From CAVQZA01 sp963718355 (GTDB taxonomy: Bacteria > Actinomycetota > Thermoleophilia > Gaiellales > Gaiellaceae): DNA of 64,000 bases. Below are positions 54,751 through 63,819 of the stretch, one piece after another. The DNA lies in the NCBI GenBank assembly GCA_963718355.1, contig CAVQZA010000012.1, positions 62,001 to 126,000 on the forward strand, read 5' to 3'. Both the position numbers and the translations under genes were made by a program. Under the pieces are notes generated by a model. The model saw nothing but the letters and a program-made list of their open reading frames with translations. It was not told the origin of the DNA and did not search any database. Every line of letters starts with the position of its first letter. The first letter of the stretch is position 1.

Positions 54751-56084
54751 CCGTCGGCGAACAGGCGGAAGAACTCGGCCTCGGCGACGATCGCCTTCTC
54801 GAGCTCGTCGACCACGACGCGCTCGTCGGGGCCGTGGATGTTGCTGTAGCCGTCGGTGGCGCCGAAGAGCATGATCTCGGCCGCGGGCACCGCCTGCTGG
54901 AGCGCGGCCACGAGCGGGATCGAGCCACCGGTCGCGGCCTTCGCAGAGGGAACGCCCCACGCCGTCTCCATCGCGGCCTGCATGGCCGTGTAGGCGGGGC
55001 CCGAGGTTCCGGTCGCGAAGCCCGGGCCGGTCGCGCCGGCCTCGACCTCGAGCTCGATCCCGAACGGCTTCAGCTTCTTGAGGTGCTCCATCACGGCGAC
55101 CTGCGCCTCGGCGGGATCCTGCTCCGGATGGACGCGGACGTTGAGCGTGGCGCGCGCCTGCGGCGAGACGGCATTGAGCGCGTTCTCGACTGACGGCACG
55201 TCGATCCCGGTGACGGTGATCGCCGGGCCCGACCAGAGCCGCGAGCCGAGGTCGCCGGTGCCGAAGAGCGGCAGGCCGGGCTCGACCTCGGCGAGGGCGC
55301 GGAACTCCTCCTCGTTGTAACCGGCGCCCGTCCACTCCTCGCGGCGCAGGCCGGGGACGGCCACATCGCCATTCGCATCGTGCAGGCTCGCGAGTGCGTG
55401 GAGGACCGTGATCAACGCGTCGGGCGCGGCGCCGCCGTACTGGCCGCTGTGCTTGGCGCTCGCGAGCGTGGTCACGCCGAGCGTCACCTGGGCCATGCCC
55501 CGCAACGCGACGGTGAGCGCGGGCACCCCGGGTCGCACGCTGCCCATGTCGGCGATCAGCATCGCGTCGGACGCGAAGGCCTCCGGATGCGCCTGCGGGT
55601 AGGTACCGAACGCGCCGCCGCCGACCTCCTCCTGGCCCTCGATCACGATCCTGATCCCGACCGGCGGCTTCCCGCCCCAGGCGCGCAGCGCGCCGATGTG
55701 CACCATCACGTTCGCCTTCGAGTCGGACGCGCCGCGCCCGAAGATCGCGCCGTCACGTTCGGTCGGCTCCCACGGCGGCGAGCTCCAGAGCGACTCGTCA
55801 CCGGCGGGAACGACGTCGTAGTGCGAGTAGAGCAGCACGGTCGGTGCGCCCGGAGGCGCGGGGATCGTGCCGGTCAGGACCGGCGCGGTGTCGGGAAGAT
55901 TGAGCGTGAGGAGCTCCTCGACGCCCGCACCGCGGAGCAGCTCGACCACGAGATCGTGCGCCTCCTGGAGCGGCTCGGGCGGGAAGTCGGGGAACGCGAT
56001 CGAAGGGATGCGCACGAGCCGGCCGAGGTCGCTTACGACCTCCGGCATCAGCGCACTGACCTTGTCGTGGATGGTTTCAGACAT
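54747..56084 (-). CDS. M20-family metallopeptidase/dipeptidase
   Basis: 445 residues. Metal and catalytic motifs: YSHYDVVPAGD (His/Asp), FGRGASDSKANVM (bridging Asp), IEGQEEVGGG (Glu-Glu). The insert dimerisation domain lies in the middle (AITVTGIDVPSVENALNAVSPQARATLNVR). It matches dipeptidases of the ArgE/DapE/CNDP group. Next to AbgT it may cleave the imported aminoacyl-type substrate. Start at ATG 56084, 26 nt from the divergent SLC13 gene. Confidence 0.9.
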   Translation of the reverse strand: MSETIHDKVSALMPEVVSDLGRLVRIPSIAFPDFPPEPLQEAHDLVVELLRGAGVEELLTLNLPDTAPVLTGTIPAPPGAPTVLLYSHYDVVPAGDESLWSSPPWEPTERDGAIFGRGASDSKANVMVHIGALRAWGGKPPVGIRIVIEGQEEVGGGAFGTYPQAHPEAFASDAMLIADMGSVRPGVPALTVALRGMAQVTLGVTTLASAKHSGQYGGAAPDALITVLHALASLHDANGDVAVPGLRREEWTGAGYNEEEFRALAEVEPGLPLFGTGDLGSRLWSGPAITVTGIDVPSVENALNAVSPQARATLNVRVHPEQDPAEAQVAVMEHLKKLKPFGIELEVEAGATGPGFATGTSGPAYTAMQAAMETAWGVPSAKAATGGSIPLVAALQQAVPAAEIMLFGATDGYSNIHGPDERVVVDELEKAIVAEAEFFRLFADG

Positions 56085-56110
56085 GCGACTACCTTACTGT
56101 CCCAATCGCC

Positions 56111-57676
56111 GTGAGTGATACCACCATTACGTTCCTCGTACTGGCGGCGGTCGTCGCCGTGTTCGTGTGGGACTACTTCCCGGTCGCGATCGTGGCGATC
56201 GGCGTCTCGGTCTCGCTCTGGGCCACCGGCGTGCTCGACCTGCACCAGGCGCTCGCCGGATTCGGCGACCCGGCGGTGATCTTCATCGGCGCGCTGTTCG
56301 TCGTGAGCGAGGCTCTCGACGCGACCGGCGTCACCTCGTGGGCCGGCCAGGAGCTGATCAGTCGCGTCGGCTCGAGCCGCACGCGCCTGGTCGTACTGAT
56401 GATGCTGCTCGTCGCGCTGCTGACCGCGCTGATCAGCGTCAACGGCGCCGTCGCGGCGCTGCTGCCCGTGGTGGTCGTGATGGCGGTGCGGCTCGGCCGG
56501 TCGCCCTCGCAGCTCCTCCTGCCGCTCGCGTTCGCCGCACACGCCGGCTCGCTGCTCGTGCTCACGGGCACGCCGGTGAACGTGATCGTCTCGGAGGCCG
56601 CCGACGAGGCGGGCGTCGGCGGCTTCGGCTACTTCGAGTTCGCGCTGGTCGGGATTCCGCTCCTGATTGGCACGATCGCGATCGTGGTGCTGTTCGGCGA
56701 GCGCCTGTTGCCGAGCCGCAGCGCGAAGGTGCTGCCGCCCGACTTCAGCGACCATGCGCGGACGCTCGTCGAGCAGTACGAGCTCGAGCACAGCGCCGAC
56801 GCCCTCCTGAATCGGAAGGTGGGCGTCGCCGAGGTCGTGATCCCGCCGCGCTCGAGCGCGATCGGCGAGACCGTGTTCCCGGGCATGATCACCGACAGCG
56901 GCGACCTCGTCGTCCTCGCCGTGCAGCGAAACGGCGTCGACCTGGGGCCGGACGAGTCGGTGCTCGAGGTCGGCGACACGCTGCTGCTGCAGGGGAAGTG
57001 GGCCGCGCTCGACGAGAACCTCACCGACCCGGCGGTGCTCGTCGTCGACGCACCGGACGTCGTGCGTCGGCAGGCGGTGCCGCTCGGCCCCGGCGCGAAG
57101 CGCGCTCTCGCCGTGCTCGGGGTGATGGTGATCCTCCTGGCCACGGGCGCAGTGCCGCCGGCCATCGCGGGACTGCTCGCAGCCGCCGCGATCGTCGTGC
57201 TGCGCGTGCTCGACGTCGAGCAGAGCTACCGCGCGATCTCGTGGACAACGGTGATCCTCGTCGCCGGGATGATCCCGCTCTCGACCGCGATGCAGGAGAC
57301 GGGCGCAGCCGCGAAGCTCGCCGACGGGCTCGTGCGGATCGTCGGGGGCCACGGCGGCTATGCGCTGCTGTTCGGGCTGTTCGTGCTCACCGCGGTGCTC
57401 GGCCAGCTGATCAGCAACATGGCGACGGCGCTGATCGTGATCCCGGTGGCGGTTTCAGCCGCGTCCGACATGAACGTGTCCGCCAAGCCGGTGCTGATGG
57501 CGGTCACCGTCGCCGCGGCGGCCTCGTTCCTGACCCCGGTCGCGACGCCCGCGAACCTGATGGTGATGGGACCCGGCGGCTACAAGTTCGGCGACTACTG
57601 GAAGCTCGGGCTGCCGCTGCTCCTCCTGTTCGGCGTCGTCGCGGTCGGCCTCGTCCCCGTGTTCTGGTCGTTCTGA
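56111..57676 (+). CDS. SLC13/DASS-type permease with TrkA-C domain
   Basis: 521 residues, start GTG 56111. About 11 TM segments with the family features FGDPAVIFIGALFVVSEALD, NGAVAALLPVVVVMA, LVLTGTPVNVIVSE and the second-repeat TPVATPANLMVMGPGGYKFGDYWKLG. A soluble TrkA-C-like domain (about 225-320: EVVIPPRSSAIGETVFPGMI, VLEVGDTLLLQGKW) is inserted. Imports anions such as dicarboxylates or sulfate. One base separates it from the glutaminase gene, so one operon. Confidence 0.9.
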   Translation: MSDTTITFLVLAAVVAVFVWDYFPVAIVAIGVSVSLWATGVLDLHQALAGFGDPAVIFIGALFVVSEALDATGVTSWAGQELISRVGSSRTRLVVLMMLLVALLTALISVNGAVAALLPVVVVMAVRLGRSPSQLLLPLAFAAHAGSLLVLTGTPVNVIVSEAADEAGVGGFGYFEFALVGIPLLIGTIAIVVLFGERLLPSRSAKVLPPDFSDHARTLVEQYELEHSADALLNRKVGVAEVVIPPRSSAIGETVFPGMITDSGDLVVLAVQRNGVDLGPDESVLEVGDTLLLQGKWAALDENLTDPAVLVVDAPDVVRRQAVPLGPGAKRALAVLGVMVILLATGAVPPAIAGLLAAAAIVVLRVLDVEQSYRAISWTTVILVAGMIPLSTAMQETGAAAKLADGLVRIVGGHGGYALLFGLFVLTAVLGQLISNMATALIVIPVAVSAASDMNVSAKPVLMAVTVAAAASFLTPVATPANLMVMGPGGYKFGDYWKLGLPLLLLFGVVAVGLVPVFWSF

Positions 57677-57677
57677 G

Positions 57678-58634
57678 GTGACCGGCGAGTTCGTCTCCAC
57701 CGGGCACCTGCCCTCCGGCGACCGGGTCGCCGAGCTCGTGACCGAGGCCTACGAGCGCTACCGCTCCGACACGGCCGGCGAGAACTCCGCGGTCTACCCC
57801 GCGCTGGCCGCGGTGCGAAGCGACTGCTTCGGCATCTGCGTGGCGGACACCGGCGGCGAGGTCTTCGCGGTCGGCGACGCGGAGGTCGAGTTCACGGTGA
57901 TGAGCGTGTCGAAGCCGTTCGTCTTCGCGCTCGTGTGCCAGGCGCTCGGGCCCGAGCAGGCCCGCGAGAAGCTCGGCGTCAACGGCACCGGCCTCCCGTT
58001 CAACTCGCTCGAGGCGGTGGAACGAAGCGGCGACGGGCGCACGAACCCGATGGTGAACCCCGGCGCGATCGCGACGACGAGCCTGCTCGGCGACTGGCGG
58101 GCGATCCGCGATGGCCTCTCCGCCTTCGCGGGACACGAGCTGACGCTGAACGAGGAGGTCTACCGCTCCGCCTCCGACACGAACGAGCGAAACCAGCAGC
58201 TCGCGCGGCTGCTCGAGCGATTCGAGCGAATCTACCGCGATCCCGAGGAGGCGGTCGATCTCTACACCAGGCAGTGCTCGCTGAACGTGACCGCGAAGGA
58301 CCTCGCGGTAATGGGCGCGACCCTGGCCGACGGCGGCGTCAACCCGCTCACCAGGCAGCGCGTCGTCGACCAGGACGTCTGCCGCTATACGCTCGCCGTG
58401 ATGACGACCGCCGGCCTGTACGAGACCTCCGGCGACTGGCTCTACGACGTCGGCCTGCCGGGGAAGAGCGGGATCGGCGGCGGGATCGTCACCGTCTCGC
58501 CCGGCAAGGGCGGGCTCGGGACTTTCGCACCGCGGCTCGACGAGGCCGGGAACAGCGTCAAGGGCCAGCTCGCGGCGCGGTTCCTCTCGGCGCAGCTCGG
58601 CCTCGACCTCTTTGCCTCGAGGCCCGAGGCGTGA
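57678..58634 (+). CDS. glsA: glutaminase
   Basis: 318 residues. Serine-dependent beta-lactamase-like fold: catalytic Ser76 in MSVSKPF (SxxK), NPMVNPGAIA, VYRSASDTNERNQQLA and GKSGIGGGIVTV. Hydrolyses glutamine to glutamate and ammonia in the cytosol. GTG start 57678 without a separate SD; likely translated by coupling to the permease. Its end overlaps the Vps62-like gene by 4 nt. Confidence 0.96.
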   Translation: MTGEFVSTGHLPSGDRVAELVTEAYERYRSDTAGENSAVYPALAAVRSDCFGICVADTGGEVFAVGDAEVEFTVMSVSKPFVFALVCQALGPEQAREKLGVNGTGLPFNSLEAVERSGDGRTNPMVNPGAIATTSLLGDWRAIRDGLSAFAGHELTLNEEVYRSASDTNERNQQLARLLERFERIYRDPEEAVDLYTRQCSLNVTAKDLAVMGATLADGGVNPLTRQRVVDQDVCRYTLAVMTTAGLYETSGDWLYDVGLPGKSGIGGGIVTVSPGKGGLGTFAPRLDEAGNSVKGQLAARFLSAQLGLDLFASRPEA

Positions 58635-60538
58635 GGGCGCTCCTCCTCGCAGTCGCGATCGCCCTCGTGGTCCCGTCGCTCGCCGGCGCCTCGCTCAAGG
58701 ACGAGCAGGAGCTCGCCGCCCGCTACGCACCGGAGGTGAAGCTCGTCGCCCAGGCCCAGGAGTGCGGCTCCGGCGAGTCGTACCGGCCGATCGACGTCAA
58801 CGCGCTCTTCGGCCAGCAGACCGTCGCGCTGCGCGGCCCGTGGGGCGCCGGCGACCTCGTGAAGATCGCGCCCGCGGCGAACGACCTCACAGCGGCGCGC
58901 TACGAGTACCACCTCGACTTCCCGGGCAGCGCGCTCGACCCCGGCTGCGGCTACGAGAAGTGGTCGCAGCTCGTCACGGCCGGGACGAAGCCAACCGTCT
59001 ACGCGCACGTCGCGACCGATCCCGCCCACCCCGGCAAGCTCGCGCTCCAGTACTGGCTCTACTACGTCTTCAACGACTGGAACAACACCCACGAGGGCGA
59101 CTGGGAGATGATCCAGCTCGACTTCGACGCCGCCACGGCCGCGGAGGCGCTCACCAAGACGCCGACGCAGGTCGGCTACAGCCAGCACGAGGGCGCCGAG
59201 CGCGCGAAGTGGGGCGACGAGAAGCTCCAGCTCGTCGACGGCACCCATCCCGTCGTGCATCCGGCCGCCGGCTCGCACGCGAACTTCTACGGCGAGGCGC
59301 TCTACCTCGGCAGCTCGGCCTCAGAGGGCGTGGGCTGCGACGACACGCGCGGCCCGACGCTCGATCTCCGGCCCGTGGTGCAGACGATCCCGAGCGATCC
59401 GGCGGCCGCGCTGAAGGCCTTCCCGTGGATCGGCTTCGCGGGCCGCTGGGGCGAGCTCCAGCCCGCGTTCTTCAACGGCCCGACCGGCCCGAACCTGAAG
59501 ACGCAATGGACCGAGCCGATCACGTGGTCGTCGACCGACTGGCGCAGCGGCAGCATCGCGGTGCCCGGCGGCGGCGCGGTCGGGACCGGCGCGACGGACT
59601 TCTTCTGCAGCGCGGTCGCCAGGGGCTCGAACTTCATTCGCCGCAGCATCGACAACCCACTGCCCGCACTGCTCACACTTGCCGCGCTCGCGGTCCTGAT
59701 CGTCTTCGTCCTCACGCGTACGTCGTGGCGGCCTGCGACGCCGTTTCGCCTCGCGCGCCGCCGTGCGTGGGGCCAGATTCTGTCCGCCGCGTTCACGATG
59801 TACGGCCGGCGGCTCTGGCTCTTCCTCGGGATCGGGATCTTCGTCCTGCCGATCTCGGTGGTCGTGACAGTGCTCCAGGCCGGGCTGATCCATGCCTCGC
59901 GCGTCTTCGGCACCGAGTCGCAGGGAGAGTTGCGCGGCTTCATCGTCTGGGCCGTGCTCACCGTCGGCACCGCGCTGACGCTCGTCGGGCTGGGGTTCGT
60001 GATGGCGGCGACCGCCCGCGCGCTGGCCGAGCTCGACGAGGGGCGAACGATCTCGCCGCTGCGCGCCTACCGGATGGCGACCGACTCGATCCGGCCGCTG
60101 CTCGGCGCGCTCGCGCTCGCGTCGATCGTGATCTCCATCTGCTTCACGACGGTGTTCCTGATCCCGATCGCGATCTGGCTCGCCGTGCGCTGGGCGCTGC
60201 TCGTGCCCGCGATCGAGCTCGAGCACCGCCGCGCCTTCGCAGCGCTGCGCCGGAGCGGGCGGCTCGTCAGCCACGGCTGGCTGAAGGTCGGCTCGCTGAT
60301 CGTCGTCGGAGCCGCGCTCGCGCTGCTGGCCGGCCCGTTCCTCGGAGCGCTGCTGATCCTGGTCACGAACGTGCCGCTCGTGTGGATCAACGTGATCTCC
60401 GGCCTCGTCTACGCCGTCGCGATGCCGCTCGTCGCGCTCGCGACGGTCTATGTCTATTTCGACATGCGCGTCCGGGACGAGCTCGCGGCGGAGCGCGGGC
60501 CCGAGCAGCTGCCCGCCGAGATCGAATTCTCGGGCTGA
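58631..60538 (+). CDS. Vps62-domain protein fused to a membrane domain
   Basis: 635 residues from GTG 58631. Signal peptide (about 1-18). Extracellular Vps62-like domain (about 40-280) with QYWLYYVFNDWNNTHEGDWEMIQLDF and SQHEGAERAKWGD and HPAAGSHANFYG, which in this family form the beta-sandwich core. A TM at about 345-365. A C-terminal bundle of some six TMs (about 385-620) resembles glycerophosphodiesterase-type membrane domains (GQILSAAFTMYGRRLWLFLGIGIF, RALAELDEGRTISPLRAYRMA). Function unknown; the two halves suggest surface ligand binding tied to membrane lipid handling. Confidence 0.75.
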   Translation: MRALLLAVAIALVVPSLAGASLKDEQELAARYAPEVKLVAQAQECGSGESYRPIDVNALFGQQTVALRGPWGAGDLVKIAPAANDLTAARYEYHLDFPGSALDPGCGYEKWSQLVTAGTKPTVYAHVATDPAHPGKLALQYWLYYVFNDWNNTHEGDWEMIQLDFDAATAAEALTKTPTQVGYSQHEGAERAKWGDEKLQLVDGTHPVVHPAAGSHANFYGEALYLGSSASEGVGCDDTRGPTLDLRPVVQTIPSDPAAALKAFPWIGFAGRWGELQPAFFNGPTGPNLKTQWTEPITWSSTDWRSGSIAVPGGGAVGTGATDFFCSAVARGSNFIRRSIDNPLPALLTLAALAVLIVFVLTRTSWRPATPFRLARRRAWGQILSAAFTMYGRRLWLFLGIGIFVLPISVVVTVLQAGLIHASRVFGTESQGELRGFIVWAVLTVGTALTLVGLGFVMAATARALAELDEGRTISPLRAYRMATDSIRPLLGALALASIVISICFTTVFLIPIAIWLAVRWALLVPAIELEHRRAFAALRRSGRLVSHGWLKVGSLIVVGAALALLAGPFLGALLILVTNVPLVWINVISGLVYAVAMPLVALATVYVYFDMRVRDELAAERGPEQLPAEIEFSG

Positions 60539-60547
60539 ACGCGTAAA

Positions 60548-60571
60548 CTGTCGCGAGCGAGCGTGCGACAG
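60548..60571 (+). terminator. short inverted repeat after the Vps62-like gene
   Basis: CTGTCGC (60548-60554) and GCGACAG (60565-60571), 10-nt loop, 9 nt after the stop. Possible terminator; no U tract. Confidence 0.4.
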
Positions 60572-60614
60572 CGGAGTCGCCACATTCGAGCGACGGGGCT
60601 CGGCGACAAAGATC

Positions 60615-62075
60615 ATGCCCACGTCCGCCAACACATCAATCCTCGGGCTCGAGGCCGGCTACGAGACCGGTGCGTTCTTCGACGAGATGTTCGAGGCGCC
60701 CGGCAAGCCGCGGCCGCACTACCAGGTGCTCGCCGAGCAGCTCGCCAGGCTGACCGTCGAGGAGTTCGAGGAGCGCCGCCGCGCGGTCGACGACTCGTTC
60801 CTGAACGCGGGGATCGGCTTCACCGTCTACGGCCAGGACGAAGGGCTCGAGCGGATCTTCCCGTTCGACCTGATCCCGCGCATCATCCCGGGCGACGAAT
60901 GGGCCCACATCGAGCGCGGGCTCATCCAGCGCGTGCGCGCGCTCAACCACTTCCTCGACGACGTCTACCACGATCAGAAGATCCTGCGCGAGGGCCTGAT
61001 CCCCGCCGCCCTCGTCTTCGGCGCCCGTCATTTCCGCCGCGAGATGATCGGCGTCGATCCACCCGGCGGCGTCTACGCCCACGTGGCCGGAGTGGACCTC
61101 GTCCGCGACGACAACGGTGAGTATCTCGTGCTCGAGGACAACCTGCGCTCGCCCTCCGGCGCCAGCTACATGCTCGAGAACCGTGCGGCGATGAAGCGCG
61201 AGTTCGCGCCCCTCTACGAGCGCTACGGCGTGCTCGCGATCGAGCAGTACCCGCAGGAGCTGCTCGCCGCGCTCCGCCAGGTTGCGCCGCCGGCCGCGTC
61301 GATGCCCACCGTCGTCCTGCTCACCCCGGGCATCCACAACTCGGCCTACTTCGAGCACTCGTTCCTGGCACGGACGATGGGAGTCGAGCTCGTCGAGGGC
61401 GGCGACCTGCTCTGCCATGACGACGTCGTCTACATGCGCACGACGCAGGGCCTGCAGCGCGTCGACGTGATCTACCGTCGCGTCGACGACGAGTTCCTCG
61501 ATCCGCTGGTCTTCCGCGAGGACTCTATGCTCGGCGCGCCCGGCCTCCTCAACGCGTATCGCGCCGGCAACGTGACGATCGCGAACGCGCCCGGGACGGG
61601 AGTCGCGGACGACAAGGCCGTGTACCGATACGTACCGGAGATGATCCGCTACTACCTCGGCGAGGAGCCCGTGCTCGGCAACGTCCCGACCTACCTCGGA
61701 GTCGACGAGGCGGATCGCCGCTATATCGTCGAGCACCTCGACGAGCTCGTGGTGAAGACGGTGGACGGCAGCGGCGGCTACGGGATGCTGATCGGCCCGG
61801 TCGCGAGCGCGAAGGAGCGCGAGACGTTTCGCCGCGCCGTCAAGGCGAACCCGCGCGAGTTCATCGCCCAGCCGACGCTGGCGTTGAGCCGGATGCCGAT
61901 CTACGACGAGTCGCTGCGGCCCGCGCACGTCGACCTGCGCCCGTTCGTCCTCTCGAGCCGCATCACGAGTGTCGTGCCCGGCGGACTGACCCGCGCCGCG
62001 CTGCGCGAGGGCTCGCTCGTCGTCAACTCCTCGCAGGGCGGCGGCAGCAAGGACACCTGGGTGCTGAGGCCCTGA
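60615..62075 (+). CDS. circularly permuted ATP-grasp type 2 family protein
   Basis: 486 residues from ATG 60615. Landmarks are GFTVYGQDEGLERIFPFDLIPRII, DVYHDQKILREGLIP, YLVLEDNLRSPSGASYMLENR, LTPGIHNSAYFEHSFLARTMG and VVKTVDGSGGYGMLIGP. It is the first gene of the widespread trio ATP-grasp/alpha-E/transglutaminase, thought to make and process a peptide or amide bond of unknown product. Its stop overlaps the next start (TGATG). Confidence 0.93.
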   Translation: MPTSANTSILGLEAGYETGAFFDEMFEAPGKPRPHYQVLAEQLARLTVEEFEERRRAVDDSFLNAGIGFTVYGQDEGLERIFPFDLIPRIIPGDEWAHIERGLIQRVRALNHFLDDVYHDQKILREGLIPAALVFGARHFRREMIGVDPPGGVYAHVAGVDLVRDDNGEYLVLEDNLRSPSGASYMLENRAAMKREFAPLYERYGVLAIEQYPQELLAALRQVAPPAASMPTVVLLTPGIHNSAYFEHSFLARTMGVELVEGGDLLCHDDVVYMRTTQGLQRVDVIYRRVDDEFLDPLVFREDSMLGAPGLLNAYRAGNVTIANAPGTGVADDKAVYRYVPEMIRYYLGEEPVLGNVPTYLGVDEADRRYIVEHLDELVVKTVDGSGGYGMLIGPVASAKERETFRRAVKANPREFIAQPTLALSRMPIYDESLRPAHVDLRPFVLSSRITSVVPGGLTRAALREGSLVVNSSQGGGSKDTWVLRP

Positions 62076-63037
62076 TGCTGAGCCGGGTCGCAGAGTCGCT
62101 CTACTGGACGGGCCGCTACATCGAGCGGGCAGAGGACACGAGCCGCCTCCTGCACGTCAACTTCAACGCGCTGCTCGACGCCGAGTCGGCCGATCGCGGG
62201 CGCGCGTGGCGCGACCTGATCCTGCTCGTCGGCCTCGACGACGTCTTCAAGGAGCACTTCTCCGAGTACACGGCGCAGACGGTGACCGAGTTCATGCTCT
62301 GGCATCCGGCGAACCCCGATGCCGTCACCGCCTGCGTCGCGCGCGCGCGAGAGAACGCACGTGGCGCGCGCGAGCAGATCTCGAGCGAGATGTGGGAGCA
62401 CCTGAACCGGCTGCACCTGCGCGTCTCGCGGCTCCGGCCCGAGGCGGTGCTCGCCTCGCCGCACGACTTCTTCGTGCGCGTCCGCGACGGCTCGCACTCT
62501 TTCCAGGGCATCACGAAGGCGACGCTCTCGCGCGGCGAGGCGTACGAGTTCCTCGAGCTCGGCGGGCACCTGGAGCGCGCCGACTCGACCTCGCGGCTGC
62601 TCTCGATCAAGGTGCCGGGACTGATCACGGCCGAAGAGGGCGCGCGGACCAGTGCACGGCTCTCGAGCCTGCTCAAGTCGTGCGGCGCCTTCGAGGCGTT
62701 CCGCAAGCAGGAGAGCGACGAGCTGCGCGCGGCGCGAGTGGTCTCGTTCCTGCTGCTCGAGCGGCGCTTTCCCCGCGCGGTGTGCTTCACCCTCGAGCTG
62801 TCGCTGAACGCGATTCGCGCGATCTCGGGCGATGCACTCCGCCCGGAGCGGGCGATCGGCCGCGTCTTCTCGGAGCTCGCCTTCACCGAGCTGCACGAGC
62901 TCGACTGGACGACCGAGCTCCTGCTCGGGCGCGTGATGCGCGGGATCTTCGACGCCGCCGACGAGATCGCAGCCGGCTACTTCACGACGCGCACCGTCCC
63001 GCCCGGCCCCTACGCCCAGCAGCAGGCGCAGCAGTGA
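62075..63037 (+). CDS. alpha-E domain-containing protein
   Basis: 320 residues, all-helical. N-terminal MLSRVAESLYWTGRYIERAEDTSRLLHV is the family signature. Also REQISSEMWEHLNRL and FLELGGHLERADSTSRLL. It partners the ATP-grasp protein encoded just upstream; the biochemical role is not established. Confidence 0.93.
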   Translation: MLSRVAESLYWTGRYIERAEDTSRLLHVNFNALLDAESADRGRAWRDLILLVGLDDVFKEHFSEYTAQTVTEFMLWHPANPDAVTACVARARENARGAREQISSEMWEHLNRLHLRVSRLRPEAVLASPHDFFVRVRDGSHSFQGITKATLSRGEAYEFLELGGHLERADSTSRLLSIKVPGLITAEEGARTSARLSSLLKSCGAFEAFRKQESDELRAARVVSFLLLERRFPRAVCFTLELSLNAIRAISGDALRPERAIGRVFSELAFTELHELDWTTELLLGRVMRGIFDAADEIAAGYFTTRTVPPGPYAQQQAQQ

Positions 63038-63819
63038 TCCTCCGCGTCGAGCACACCACGGAGCTCCATTACGACAAGCCGATCGCGGAGGCCTACACCG
63101 AGCTCCGCCTTCGTCCGCTCGAGGGCGGCGGCCAGCACTGCTCCGCGTTCCGGCTCACCACCGAGCCGCACGCCCTGCGCGTCCGCGAGTACCGCGACCA
63201 CTACGGCAACGACGTCCACCACTTCGACGTGCTCGAGTCGCACGACCGGCTCGCGGTGACCGCGGTGAGCGAGGTCTGGACGCCGCTCGCCCTCGTCACC
63301 GATCGCGACCCGCCGACCCCGCTCGAGCGCCACGACTATCTCCATCCCACCGACTTCACGCCGTTCTCCAAGAGCGTCCGCGAGTTCGCCGCCGGCCACT
63401 CGGGCCCACACGAGCTGATGCACGCCGTCCACGCCGACCTCGTCTACGACACGAGCGCCACCGACGTGCAGACGCGCGCCGACGAGGTGCTCTCGCTCGG
63501 TCGCGGCGTCTGCCAGGACTTCGCCCACGTGATGCTGGCCGCGTGCCGCAGCACGGGCACTGCCGCCCGCTACGTCAGCGGCTACCTCTACGACCAGACG
63601 CTCGTGGGCGACAACGCCGCCTCGCATGCCTGGGTCGACGTCTGGGACGAGGAGCGGGGCTGGCTCGCGCTCGACCCGACCCACGATCGCGAGCAGACCG
63701 AGGCGTACGTTCGGGTCGCGGTCGGCCGCGACTACAACGACGTGCCGCCGACGCGCGGCGTCTACACCGGCTCGGCGAGCGAGACGCTCTCCGTGCGCGT
63801 GGGACTACAGGCGCTCTAG
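63034..63819 (+). CDS. transglutaminase-like cysteine peptidase family protein
   Basis: 261 residues from GTG 63034 overlapping the alpha-E stop by 4 nt. N-terminal beta domain (VEHTTELHYDKPIAEAYTELRLRP), then the transglutaminase core with Cys in GRGVCQDFAHVM, His in ASHAWVDVW and Asp in LALDPTHD. Third gene of the trio; probably cuts or transfers an amide on the product. Its 3' end overlaps the converging DDN-like gene by 15 nt. Confidence 0.94.
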   Translation: MILRVEHTTELHYDKPIAEAYTELRLRPLEGGGQHCSAFRLTTEPHALRVREYRDHYGNDVHHFDVLESHDRLAVTAVSEVWTPLALVTDRDPPTPLERHDYLHPTDFTPFSKSVREFAAGHSGPHELMHAVHADLVYDTSATDVQTRADEVLSLGRGVCQDFAHVMLAACRSTGTAARYVSGYLYDQTLVGDNAASHAWVDVWDEERGWLALDPTHDREQTEAYVRVAVGRDYNDVPPTRGVYTGSASETLSVRVGLQAL

